Origin: Omphiscola glabra
Taxonomy: Eukaryota > Mollusca > Gastropoda > Lymnaeidae
Direction: 5' to 3'
Assembly (NCBI GenBank): GCA_964017045.1
Contig: OZ024809.1
Coordinates: 12,902,307-12,966,306, forward strand
DNA: 64,000 nucleotides
A program made the translations under genes and the position numbers. This document shows, one piece after another, positions 1 to 11,500 of the stretch (position 1 is its first letter; the number at the start of each line of letters is the position of its first letter). A model generated the notes under the pieces. It had not been told where the DNA came from. It saw only the letters and a list, made by a program, of their open reading frames with translations, and ran no database searches.

Positions 1-204
1 TAAAATGTGCGTGAACTACATTAAATAGCTTTCCACACACTTGGAACAATACCATCGTAAGTACTGAATAGTACAGGTACATACAATATATATATTTTTG
101 AATTATATATTATAAGAAAGCTTTTCAGCAAATATATTTTTGTCATGAAAGTTTGTTTCATTGGATATATTTTGCAATTTACATTGTTTCTTTTTATTTA
201 CAGG

Positions 205-296
205 TTCAAGCATTTCCGCTTCCTTTTCTATTCTCCAAAAAATTCGGAGACTCGGACTAAATTTGTCTTGAGTTATATCTTGAAACATCAATTAAA
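205..296 (+). promoter_or_regulatory. TPT1: TCTP 5' leader, possible 5'-TOP pyrimidine tract
   Basis: Just upstream of the TCTP start is a pyrimidine-rich run (about 213-236, including CGCTTCCTTTTCTATTCTCC). TCTP mRNAs of other animals are classic 5'-TOP messages whose transcripts begin in such a tract. TTTACAG at about 196-202 could instead be a splice acceptor for an upstream leader exon; sequence alone does not decide. No clear TATA box is seen. Confidence 0.35.
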
Positions 297-3200
297 ATGA
301 AGGTCTACAAATGCTGCGTTACAGGTAAAATTGTCCTTATTATAATTCATTACATTAAAAGTAACCAAATGAAACTGAATACATTAATAAATAAACATAT
401 TTACTTTGTAAACATCTCTAGATCTATATAGACATACAGACTAAAATTATTTAAATTTGAGCGTACCCACTAGAAACGTAAAGAGTAAGAGCTAACTATA
501 TTCTGTAACTGTTTAGTAGGCGTATAGAATTAAATACCTTAGATATTATTACGCAGCCTTTCTGTTTTAATCGGAAGCTAAGGCTAAATTTTAATCCTAA
601 AACCTGAGGAACTTCCTCTATTGAAAAGAACCATGTTTTTGTTTAGATTACAGTTACAATTTCAATTTACATCTTAAACACATTTAACTAGATTTTGGAC
701 AAGTATGCTTAATTCTAATAACTAAATGAACTAACTTCCTATAAAATATGGCCGGCGCTATGTACACAGCGGCTGTGTACCTAGCAAAACCATGGGCTTT
801 GTTGGCCTGCGTACACCATGGCGGTAGGTACTTCGCCAAAGCAAGGGACACTCCTAGAAAATTTGTATCGGAAATGGGCGTCGGCGCAGTGGAATCCGAG
901 TTTTTAATTTTTTAATGTGCATGTAATTAGAATAAATCAGGAGTCCTTCTGGCCCATAATTAAGATCTGACTCTGCCCATTCATATTAGGAGATATGTTT
1001 AGCTACATTTCCATTTTGTTTTTTTGTTCTTTATATCAACTTAAAGTGAGGAAAATCGTATGTCAATATAAGGCTTCTTTCCCTCAAAATTTTTATAGAA
1101 ATTTAAAGATAATATCTTTCATATTAAATTACCAAAAACAGTATACATTGATGTATATGACATATGTGTGCCAAATCTCATTGATGTAGGTCGTGTCCAA
1201 CGTTCACTACGCCTGTCCTAGTAACCTGCATTACCATAAGGTTGCTCAGCCTAAGTTCGACATCACGTGGGACACGCCCCCTTTTTAATGTAGGATGCGA
1301 TACTTAAGAAATATTTAATGATTACTACTATTTACATCAAAATATTTGATAAATTTTGTTTTAGAATGAACTTACATGTTATTGAAAGTATAATATTTTA
1401 TTTTGAAGTTAAAAAACCCGGTAGAGTCCATATAATAATGGCTTATCATTTGCTGTGTGCAAAATGTCATGGCCATGCGCATGGGCAGCCATTCAGTCAC
1501 TTGCATAATGGCTATACCGTACTACTATCTCATTCATAAAAGGTTGCAGTGTGCAAAAACTATTAAACTAGGTCAGAGAAAGCTTTGATTAATTAATTAG
1601 TCATGCGCCAAAGTTGAAAGTTCAAAATAAGTAGTTCCCAAACAGTATTATAAATTGTAGTAATAAGGTGATGCCTTGCCGTATATAGATTATATAGCAT
1701 ATACCGGTATAATGGACGCCGTAGATTTGGTAAACAGAAAAGCCTTATATTAATACATTAAATTAAATTTACTGATATACTTAGTGCATAGTTGGATAAA
1801 TTATAATTTATTTATAATGGTATAACATTATTTTTAATACAGCATTAGTTCTGTAAATAAAAGTCGTATAAAATAATCATTACAATGAGAGTTATTTAGC
1901 TCGTGACGCGAACAGCGGAATTGGGTCACAGAATGTGGCAATGCGGTCCATGTTAAAAAAGGACAAACGAAGTCGTACTTTAAAAATTCATAACTTTAAA
2001 ACTACAACAGCTAAAAATATGATTTTGGTATTATAATTCTGTAAAAAATTTGCTCTATTCAACTATGCCATTGGTTTATTTTTCCAAAATTTTTGAATTT
2101 TTTACCAAAGTACCTACCATGGCGGTGTACCTATCAAAACCATGGTCTTTTGCTTGCGTACACCGCGGCGGTAAAAGCAGCAAAACCTTGGTCTTTGCCA
2201 GTCTTTAAATCTATGCTGTACTGGTAAAATTAATATTAAACTTTTGTTTAAAATGAAAACTATTTAAATATTATTAAATGCCTGCAAGATTATACAAAAG
2301 TAATAGAACTGATATTTTTATTGTGCGCAGGGCTTGAGTCCTGCATGAATGCAAGGCAACAATGTTCCTGTAAAACTGCAATTTTTATTAAAAAATTGGT
2401 ATAAATTTTTTTGATTTTGGGGGTTGGGAGGAAGATATTTGGGTAAGTTCCAGCATTTTATTGGACATATCTGGCCTCTTCGTAATGCATTTTTATATCC
2501 TAACCTGTTGCGTATCCCCCACATATTTTATTGAGTGCACATATTTTTAGGTTAAAATTGGCTTTAATAGATGTATTTGAGTGTCAGAAATTCAAGATAT
2601 TTATTAAATTGACGTTCTTTCTGCCAAACCCACCTCCCGACAACAGCTATACGCAGCAGTATGCAAAATATCCAAAATCAACAACCTCCTCCTCCTTCCA
2701 TACTGCTTCAATGGATGGACCTATGTATCGTACTTTCTATTTGTTTTCTTATGTCTTATTATTTTCAAATTCTACATATACTTCAAATATTTAAATTGCT
2801 ACAAAATATTTTTAAAATTCTCATAAAACTACTGTTACAAATGAAAATAATAAATTAAATTTAAAATATTCTTTTAATTAAAATGAAGGAAATAAAAAAG
2901 TAAAATTCGATCCCCATCTAGTAAATGATCACATAATATAAGATCGCTTAGCGTCAACTCTACCACAAGACCACACACGTTCACATCCAACTGCCTTATC
3001 TTAAAGCCAGGTCAATGGTACATTTTCGCTGCGGCGTACGCAGGCATAGGTCCATGGTTTCGCTAGATACAGTGCCTCAGTGGACGCAACCACTTTGATA
3101 AAATATAGGCCAAAGCCTATGCTTTCTAAAAACATTTAAGCCAGTGGTTCCCAACTTTCTAGCCCTTAATAATGTATGACTTGTATTTGTGCTTAATTTT

Positions 3201-6200
3201 TATAGGATCAATTTCTATGAGCCCCTGCCAGGACACACCCCCCCCCCCTCCCCCCGCCCCATTTCTTACAAGTTAGCAAGTAAGCTAAGTAAGGCTACTG
3301 TTTCATAGAGGGGCAACAGCTTATCGTAAATTTATGATGATCATTTGCATTCATCATAAACAAATTTAATTGAATCATTCGATTTTGGGTTAGCGGTAAG
3401 GCCGGGAATGTGTTTCAGTGTGTAGGTCACGGAGGTTCCCTCAGGTCCACTTTCGTCTACAGCGTCCTCCACAGTGCCGTACTAAAAAGTTTTCGTTGTT
3501 TGTAATCACATAATGCAAGTTATTGTTCACTTATTTGATATTTTTTGTTAAATTGGGTAGGGGTCTCCCCTCCCCAGAGGATTTCTTTGTTTCTTAACCC
3601 TTATTTTTGTATTTAAAGTGCGGGGGGGGGGGGGGTCTCCTCCCTGGTCCATAGAAGATAATTCCAGAAGTTTTAACATAGTAACATATGGGTAACGGTA
3701 TTTTAATTTTCAATGAATCAAAATACAAAAAAATACATCATTTTTGACGCATATCTTTTTTTTACCGGTGATGGGTCTTGGGGTATCACCAAGGATGTGT
3801 TTCTATTTTCCTTTCTTTTAAAACGTATAAGTTGAATTTTAATGCAAATTAATGGAACATTTAATTTTAATATACTTCATACCCTTTCATTTATGACGCG
3901 AGTTATGCTCAATAAAGAACAGGAATGTTATCATACACATCATTCGGGTCCTACAATTAATAGGTCTATTCACCGATGTACGGTGTTGGCATTCCCCCAA
4001 GTGACGTCACTGTGCTTAGGATGAGACAACTCTTGGATTTTGTAATCTGATTTAGTAATATGATTTTTTTATGTTACAGGTGATGAACTTTTTACAGATA
4101 CTTATCCAATTGAAGTTACTGGAGGCTTGTATAGGATTAAAGGGAAGGTGAGCTCCTGTTTTTGAAATATTTTGTATAAGATTTAGCAAAAGTGTTTTAG
4201 GATGATTTTTATAAATTAGTTGCTATATAGCATTGCCATGTTTAGACATTTCTGTTGGCTTATTGTATTTTAGAGAAGAAAAAAAATGGAACCGAATTTT
4301 TTTTTTATATGACCTATGACCATTCATATGGACCACCCATTCATATGAAAAAACTTATTTTTTTTTTGTTGTAGTAAACCAAAAATGCCAGCCCCAAAAC
4401 GGTTCTGTACCACAAATATTTTTTCTTTCAGTATGTAACTCGTTCAGACAAGGTTGATGATGCATTGTTGGGTGCAAACCCAAGTGCAGAGGAGCAAAGT
4501 GAAGGTACTGATGATACTGCCATCTCTGGCATTAACGTAGTTCTTGACAACAGGCTCATGCCAACTGGATTTGGAACAAAGAAAGAATACATGGCTTACT
4601 TCAAAGATTTTGTGAAAAGGTTAATATGAAAGCTGTGTTTTTTATCCATCTACTAGACTAATAATTTATTCTATTTAAGGTTTATTGTCAGTGTATTCTA
4701 TTAAGCCTTATGCATTTTCTATTTTGTCTTTCATGGTATGTGTAAAAATTTATTTTAAAATTTAGAATGGAGGAGTACAAAAGAAGCATTTGCCCTAATG
4801 TTGATATTGAGAAATGGCGTCTGGAGGTACAGGCTACATTCAAGCATGTAGCTGCCAACTTCAAGGATTATGAATTTTTTACAGGTAAAGTTAGCATTGT
4901 TCAATTAATCTGGCCAAGATTGTGCTTTATTTTTTAATTTAAAGAAATAAGTGAGTTGATACTGGAAGTGCCATCGTAACACATTATTTTCTTATAGGAG
5001 AATCCAGCAATCCAGATGGGAACATTGCCTTGGTCAAGTGGGAATGTCCAGAGGGAGAGACAGATGAAGTGCCATATGTCTATTTCTTTGTTGATGGTGT
5101 CAAGGAAGAGAAAGTTGTAAGTGAATTTTAAAACATGGAGATAGGAGTACTTAGAGATGTGAAAAATTTATGGTCCCTAATTTTTAAAACTTATTTTCTG
5201 GTATTCCGCATAGTAGGTGATTTAAATATATCTGTTCTGTTTTCAGCCTTTGTGATAAATTTTGTTCTCCTTGTTTTACAATGAGTGTGGCCTATCCACC
5301 TCCATCTTCTCCTTGTGATGTTTTCAGCAATAGGCTAATGATATGTCCTAATGCAGTTCAGGATATTTCTCGGGCATTTGGTTGCAAAGGCCCTTTTTTA
5401 ATGAGATATTCACTGATCCAGCCCCTTAGTGTTAAGACTGAGTTAACATTTGTGTTGAAAATCCTACATTTTATTTTTAGTCATCTGTTATGATTCCCAT
5501 ATTTTCTTTAAAAGCACAAATGCTGATCTAACCTTTCCAATTCTAGCCAAAACATCTGCTTCTGATCCACCATTTATGTAATTGGTAGCACCCAAGTAGG
5601 TGAAGGCCTCCAGTGCATGTCCTGCCAAGAAATTGTGTTCTTAGTTTATCTGCTTATCTTTGTTTTGCTTCTGTTGATGTTGAGCCAGAACCACAATTTT
5701 GGCAATGGTTGTATCTGCACTCATGTGTTATGAACATTGACAATTTTTTTCCCCTTTGCAGAATCACATCACTAAATGTCACCAAATGCTTTGCAACAAA
5801 CACATAAATTTTTTTTTTTTTTAGTTTTCATTTCATGTGCAGAAAATAAACGTGTACAATGTAATAAAAGCACATTTCAATTAATTTGGAATATTAAAAT
5901 TATCTTATCTGGCTGGGTGATAAGTTACAAAATGTTGTTGCTTTCAGGGGTACAGGTTAAGGGTTAAGCTACCTTGTAGCTGTTAGCTGAAGGAGCTTTT
6001 GAGACATGGTCAAAAAGTCCACCACACTAATAGCCATATCTTTTTGCTAAGGATTATTGGTAGCAAGTGGTGGTATACAATTCAGGGCTAGCAAAGGACA
6101 TGGAACAGTAATGAGTTTCATGTGTATTTAATAACTAGCTACATTTAAAAAAATATTGTTTTGACTTTGCTGTTATTTTAGATCACATCAACTTATAGTG

Positions 6201-6553
6201 GTTGGGTTAATTAGTTCTTTCAAACAGTAAGTGGAGATGATATATACAAATTTATATCAGTACTGATACCTTGCAGATGGAGGAGGAATTGAAATTTATT
6301 TTTTTGTTTATTGAAAATTTTAAAAAATCTCTACCAGTAGTAGTGGTTCATTCTACTAAGCAGTGCAATACACTGAAGATGGCATATAATTTTACATAAG
6401 GTATTCTCTTATGAAAAACTGGTTAATTACCCAAGTCTTTCAAAAGCAATTTATTATATATAAAAGAATCTTTAAAATGTATATTAACACTACACTATTC
6501 AGACTATTCTTCTTTTTCATAGTTTGATATCCATTTTGTTTTTATTTCAGTAA
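297..6553 (+). CDS. TPT1: Translationally controlled tumour protein (TCTP/TPT1), six coding exons
   Basis: Coding exons are 297-324, 4080-4147, 4432-4619, 4766-4884, 4998-5116 and the stop TAA at 6551-6553. All junctions are GT..AG and the phases fit, giving 174 residues (the family is usually about 172). The start is the first ATG after the pyrimidine-rich leader and gives MKVYKCC. Family signatures are visible: DELFTDTYPIEV near the N-terminus, GANPSAEE in exon 3 (first TCTP signature), and a helical region followed by FKDYEFFTGESSNPDG across exons 4-5 (second TCTP signature). Known role: abundant cytosolic protein of the MSS4-like fold, linked to growth, calcium binding and anti-apoptosis. 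Oddity: the stop is the first codon of the last exon, so the protein ends DGVKEEKV and lacks the C-terminal Cys of vertebrate TCTP. Intron 1 is long (about 3.75 kb). Identity is certain; the extreme C-terminus is the least certain part. Confidence 0.95.
325..4079. other. TCTP intron 1, with a short dispersed repeat in three places
   Basis: This intron is non-coding and AT-rich. A motif of the form GTACCTAGCAAAACCATGG followed by GCGTACACC and GGCGGTA occurs near 745-850, again near 2105-2205, and in reverse orientation near 3025-3085. It looks like a mobile or foldback family, but boundaries and target duplications are unclear. Poly-C and poly-G tracts lie at about 3238-3260 and 3621-3636. 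A hAT-like end (CAGTGGTTCCCAACTTT) starts near 3144. No coding exon is supported. Confidence 0.4.
5235..5760 (-). pseudogene. Decayed LINE reverse-transcriptase 3' end in TCTP intron 5
   Basis: Read on the minus strand, about 5612-5488 encodes LEAFTYLGATNYINGG followed by a segment with ADVLARIGKVRSAF and LLKKIWES. This is the hallmark C-terminal region of non-LTR reverse transcriptases (YLGS..DGG..DV..RI.KAR.AF..L..IW.S). Further on, a segment reading RRRWRWIGH is the conserved tail motif of the same proteins. Stop codons and frameshifts interrupt all frames, so this is a dead copy, inserted antisense to TCTP. The exact clade cannot be settled by eye. Confidence 0.75.
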
Positions 6554-7105
6554 ACAATGTATTGTACATCTTGGACACAGTTTCTTCCACCCACCAATCT
6601 CATAGAAGATGTAAAACTGATAGCACAGGCCACTATTATTTATTCAACCTCTGCAGTCTCTTTATTTATTCAATGGTTTGGAGGCTCAATCTTACATGTT
6701 TGGACGAATTTACACTATTTCAATAACTTTTATGTAAAAAAAAAAAAAAAAAAAAAAGTGGAAACAACTAGTAAAGCCATTCAGATTCGGTCATGGGCTA
6801 TATTTTTTTAATCTGATATGTCATCTAAAATTGGTGAAAAGTTTGATATCAAGTTACAAGCTGTTCATTTCGAGTTATAGGGACTATACTAAGGACTTTG
6901 ACATATTTACCAGATGCTAAGTAATAATTTAAAGAAAAATGTGCTGCTACATGTGACATTTTTATTAGGCCAAGCAATGGACCCAACAATAGCTGGGAAT
7001 TGTACAGACAACTATGTACAATTTTGTTTGTTAAATCAGAATGTTTGATGTATGTTTGTGAATGTGAAAAGAAATATAAAAAATAAATACATATAAGTCA
7101 GATTT
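6551..7105 (+). other. TPT1: TCTP terminal exon: stop codon and 3'UTR
   Basis: The terminal exon opens with the stop codon after a good acceptor (TTTATTTCAG ending at 6550). The 3'UTR is AT-rich, carries a 20-base A run near 6736-6757 and ends after AATAAA at 7082-7087. The transcript end near 7100 is inferred from that signal. Confidence 0.6.
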
Positions 7106-8404
7106 TTATTTATTTTCTTGTTTCTTTTCTAGTTCTGGTGTGTATCAACAAATTTTTTTATCGTTTGTGAAATCAAGTTATTTTTTTTAAACCATGGGGT
7201 CTCCAGTTGACAGCCTTTGCACCATGACACACACAACCATTTTGTTTTGGAGTGCTGTCCCGTGTCGCACCAAAACCTGTGCTTCAACGCAATTTTAGTT
7301 TTCTGAAGTGTAATGTGCTCCATCACATTTTGTCTATTGTCCTTACCAATACTGTAAATCTGATACTATAACTATAATTTTTACCCAACAAAAAAAAATA
7401 GGCATTCATCATTTGAAATTATAAATATAAACCAAACTGAGGAAATGGAGCCACAAATGTCCTATTTAAAAATTTTGGAGAGTACCCCCACCCCACCCAT
7501 TTTAAAAGTCCCTGATCACTGCTACTGGTAAATGCAAATTTAACATTTACTGTACAATACAAAAATTCTACAAATTTTAATTATAATAAATTGTAAAATG
7601 CTTATTTATTGGATAGAACCATAGTTCTAAAAGTCTTATGTTGATATGAAGACCTGATTTTCGATGTCAATGTTAACCTATTTTCAGGAATGAAAGTAAA
7701 GGTTTGAAAAAAAAAATGTATTATTAGGTTGGTCTTGATTTAAATTTAATTATTCCAATGTTCCAAACCGTGTAGTGATACAACAGCCAATCTAATGTTG
7801 AGTCTTCAAGTTCAAGAACAAAAACGACGCAAAACAGGGATGGGTGTGAAGGTCAATTTGTATGTTGGCCAAGAATAATATTTAATGTATGGTTATAGTT
7901 TTGCCCCCACAGCAAATTAACAGGATATCTGTAATAATATAAATATATGTCTGCAATTATTTTAATAAATATGAACATTAATAATTAAATCTGCTTTTTA
8001 AAAAAAATTTAAGCCTATTACTATTACAATTTGAATGACTTTTTGATTTTCAAAAAAATATCTGTCTTGTCAGCGGTAACATTGCGAACCCCTCTGAAAC
8101 ATAGGAGCCAGAATGATCTGATCGTGGGCCCTCACAATATAGAAGAAGAAAATTTGGTCTTGATAGAAAAATTAAAGCATTTCATTTTAATGTTATATAT
8201 TTTGATATTTTTAATGTCATTTATTATTTTGATATATGTCAGTACCAGGTAATTATATAGTTTCAATGGCATAACCTTTTCAGTTATGTCTATGTTAAGG
8301 CCAAATAAGGTTTTCATCTGGCTAACTCTTCAACTTCAATACTGGTACAAGCTACATTCAGAAAAAAACACATGTTCGCAGATAAATAATTAAAATTAAA
8401 AAAT
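7106..8404. other. Convergent intergenic gap between TCTP and PARL, with a short retroposon tail
   Basis: This is AT-rich spacer between the two 3' ends. Around 8096-8150 is a segment (GGAGCC..AATGATC..GATCG.GGGCCCT..ATAGAAGAAGAA) that recurs near 45780-45836. It resembles the 3' tail of a SINE or LINE. Nothing else is recognisable. Confidence 0.4.
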
Positions 8405-8423
8405 GGAATCCATCCAATTTGGA

Positions 8424-8429
8424 TTTATT
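8424..8429 (-). terminator. PARL: Poly(A) signal of PARL
   Basis: AATAAA on the minus strand lies about 130 bases past the PARL stop codon. It is the nearest canonical signal, so the transcript probably ends near 8405. TCTP ends near 7105, leaving about 1.3 kb between the convergent transcripts. Confidence 0.5.
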
Positions 8430-8561
8430 TTTCGCGCACACTATGCACTCACAAATAATTTAGGATTTTAACTTTCTGCTTCCACACTTGGCAACCATAA
8501 TCATAATTTTCCTATTGTCGCTGAGTCCAAACACTTGAGTCACTGTACTGAGATTCCCTTC

Positions 8562-11500
8562 TTATGGTTTACCCCTGAGGTCGTGCCACCATTTCATGAT
8601 TGTCTCTCGCTTGGCCCAAATCAGTTGATTGCCATATTTTGTATATAAACTGAGGGGGAAATAAAAAAGTTTAAATCTCCAATAAATTTGATGGCAAAGC
8701 TCAACAAAATGTGAATGTTACTGTTACGCGGTTACAAAAAAGCAAAAGGATGAGTTCAAAGTTTTCTTAAACAGTACGGTACCCAGTATGCTCTTCTTTA
8801 ATTGTGTTAATGGAAATACAGTTCACGGAGGCCTAGATTTAAAATAAAAACAATAAACAATATATCTTTTGATAAACCAACTGGACAATCAGGCAGTTGC
8901 TACTTTGGCTCCTAGTCCTAGCTTCATGCCCATAATAGTATGGAGAGACAACTTAAACAAACATTCACTTACATGCCAAAAAGAACTCCACCTAAATGTC
9001 CAGCATGGTCGAGAAACCTCCAGCCCATCACAAGTCCTAAAACGTCAAATGCTACTATGGCCTTCAAACCCTGGAAAAAACAAAGATTAAGTAGGTACTG
9101 GGTAGTAACTGAGTTATTTATTAAGTATACAAATTTATAATTTATACCGGTATATAAAAATCTACACAACTTCAACAAAGAAACATTAGTTTCGTTAAGT
9201 TGGCAACAAAACAAAAAACTTTCTGTCAAGCTTGCACTGCAATTAAATCATTTTTTCAGATCATAAGTAATTGCAGACCTGTTTACTCTTACGATTTTGG
9301 CGTACAATGTATGATTTTGAGGTGTATACATTATATATACTGTATGTTTATTTTTTACTCTTAAGATAATGTATTGAATGATTTTGTGATGATATTGTAC
9401 GATTTTAAGAGTTTGAGGGGAAACAGGTCTGTAATTGGTTGACATCCAGATATCTGTGTTTTGCATATCATTAAAAAATAAAAAGTGCTGGCAACATAAT
9501 ATATTTATATAAGACTAATAAGAGTTCATTTGAAAGATCTTCTGAAATTCAATAGAATAAAAATGACCCTTGTGACCTAAATTTCACTCAGTGAACCGAG
9601 ATAAATCCATTTAAATTTCTTATCCAAGCCTAACCAAAAGTTTATATGCTGGTAAAAATAAAGATATTTACATATTATAATTATAGTAAACTATACATAT
9701 GAATATGAACTTAATTACTTAATATAAATTATTAAGTGGTTTAAATTTACTGTGATTTCTTCTTATAACTTATACAGAAACAAAAATAATATTAATTTAA
9801 ATTTAATGAAGATTTTTTAGAAACTATCATGGTTCTCACAGTTTTTTCAAAACTAAATTCCTTACTTTTTCCCAACTGAAAAATGAAAATTCCTGACTAT
9901 ATAAAATGCGGCTTTATCGACATTATTGCGACCGATTTTCAAGCTTTTTCATTAAAAATTTACATTCATAATCCTGGTACATGTTTTAAAATATAATGCA
10001 ATCAATAATACAATAAATAAACTTCACAAAACAATATAATATCTTTACTAACCATTAACTTTCCAATGCCTGGACTCAATAATACAGTAGTAATACATCC
10101 ATAATATCATAAAAATATAAAGTCATTTTACATAATTCAATGCATGTATACTGATATGAATGTCAAGTTGTTTCTTTTTAATTTTAAGGTCTTTGTTTAA
10201 TGACTCATCAAACAGGAGGACATATGGACAATCCTTCGTAGTTCTTTCCAGCAAGGAAGTAAAATAAGGGGCAATACCAAAACATGACATGTACATCATT
10301 TTGGTTGCCCCTAAGCTCATGGATTTTGCAATTGCACAATTCGGAAACATTCGTTCAAATAGTGGCACAATGTCCTCTTGCCAAAAAAATGAATAGTTTG
10401 AACTGACACATTTTAACGCCCATCAAATTTCTGCATTTAGCGTTTCATTTTTGGAAACAAAATTGGTCAGCGTTGACTGCGACTTTGAAGTAGAAACTGC
10501 ATCAAAGTGTGTAGATGAATTCGATGGGATCTCAACAGCAGGTTTATATTTGTGAACACTGTTATTGGAGACGATTGGCTAACTTTAAGCTTATCTGCAT
10601 GTGTTTTCCCATTCATGTGGGAGATGAGTGCTGTCCTGCCCATTGATCGGATATCAATAGATTTAAAATAAATCCTACAACATGCATTCTGCACAAACTT
10701 GTCCCGGGAAAGCCATGGCTTGAATTCAAGTTGTTCCATCCAGATATCTTGGAAAGTACAGTTAGGCATAATTATCTGAAACAATAAAATTGATAAGTTA
10801 TTTTAACATTTAAAAAAAGTATTAACTATTATTACCAAAGTCACAGTCTTGAAAAATTCAATAAGTAACAATACTAGTATTAACGATATTAAGCACTAAT
10901 ACTAATTGATTTACTTTACTTCTGAAATAATTTATAACTATTTAATTGAAAACCTGATCTGCCGATAAAATTTACAGTTTGCTTAATAATAGTAATAGTA
11001 ATACCTAATCCAATTCAATGTTAAGCCCTATGACTAATACTAATACTGTAACTATGACTATAGTACGGTACTTCTGAATGACTGTAGTAATATACTATTT
11101 AATTTAATTAAAAATAAACCAGATCTGCCGATGAAAAATACACAAGTAATTGAAATAAATGAACACTCACCACAAAACTGTTAGAATTTTTCCGAAAATT
11201 CAAAGTTTGAAAATTATTGATGGTAAAAGCCGAGCACCAGAGTGCTCAAATTATTGAGAATCAAGTGGCGAAAGCAAAGTCGTTTTCTCACACAATTTAA
11301 ATGAGATCGGCATCGGAAGAACGATTTCAACGCATGCGCAGATAAGTCGAAACTAATACTACAGTAAAATGCAGTCGATAAATGACCACGGAGGCATAAC
11401 TGAAGCAATTCACATTTTTTTTTTTTTTAAAATTGAGAATTAAAAAATTCCCCACTATCCTGAAAATATCCTTACTAGAATGCTTCATTTCCCGGTTTTC

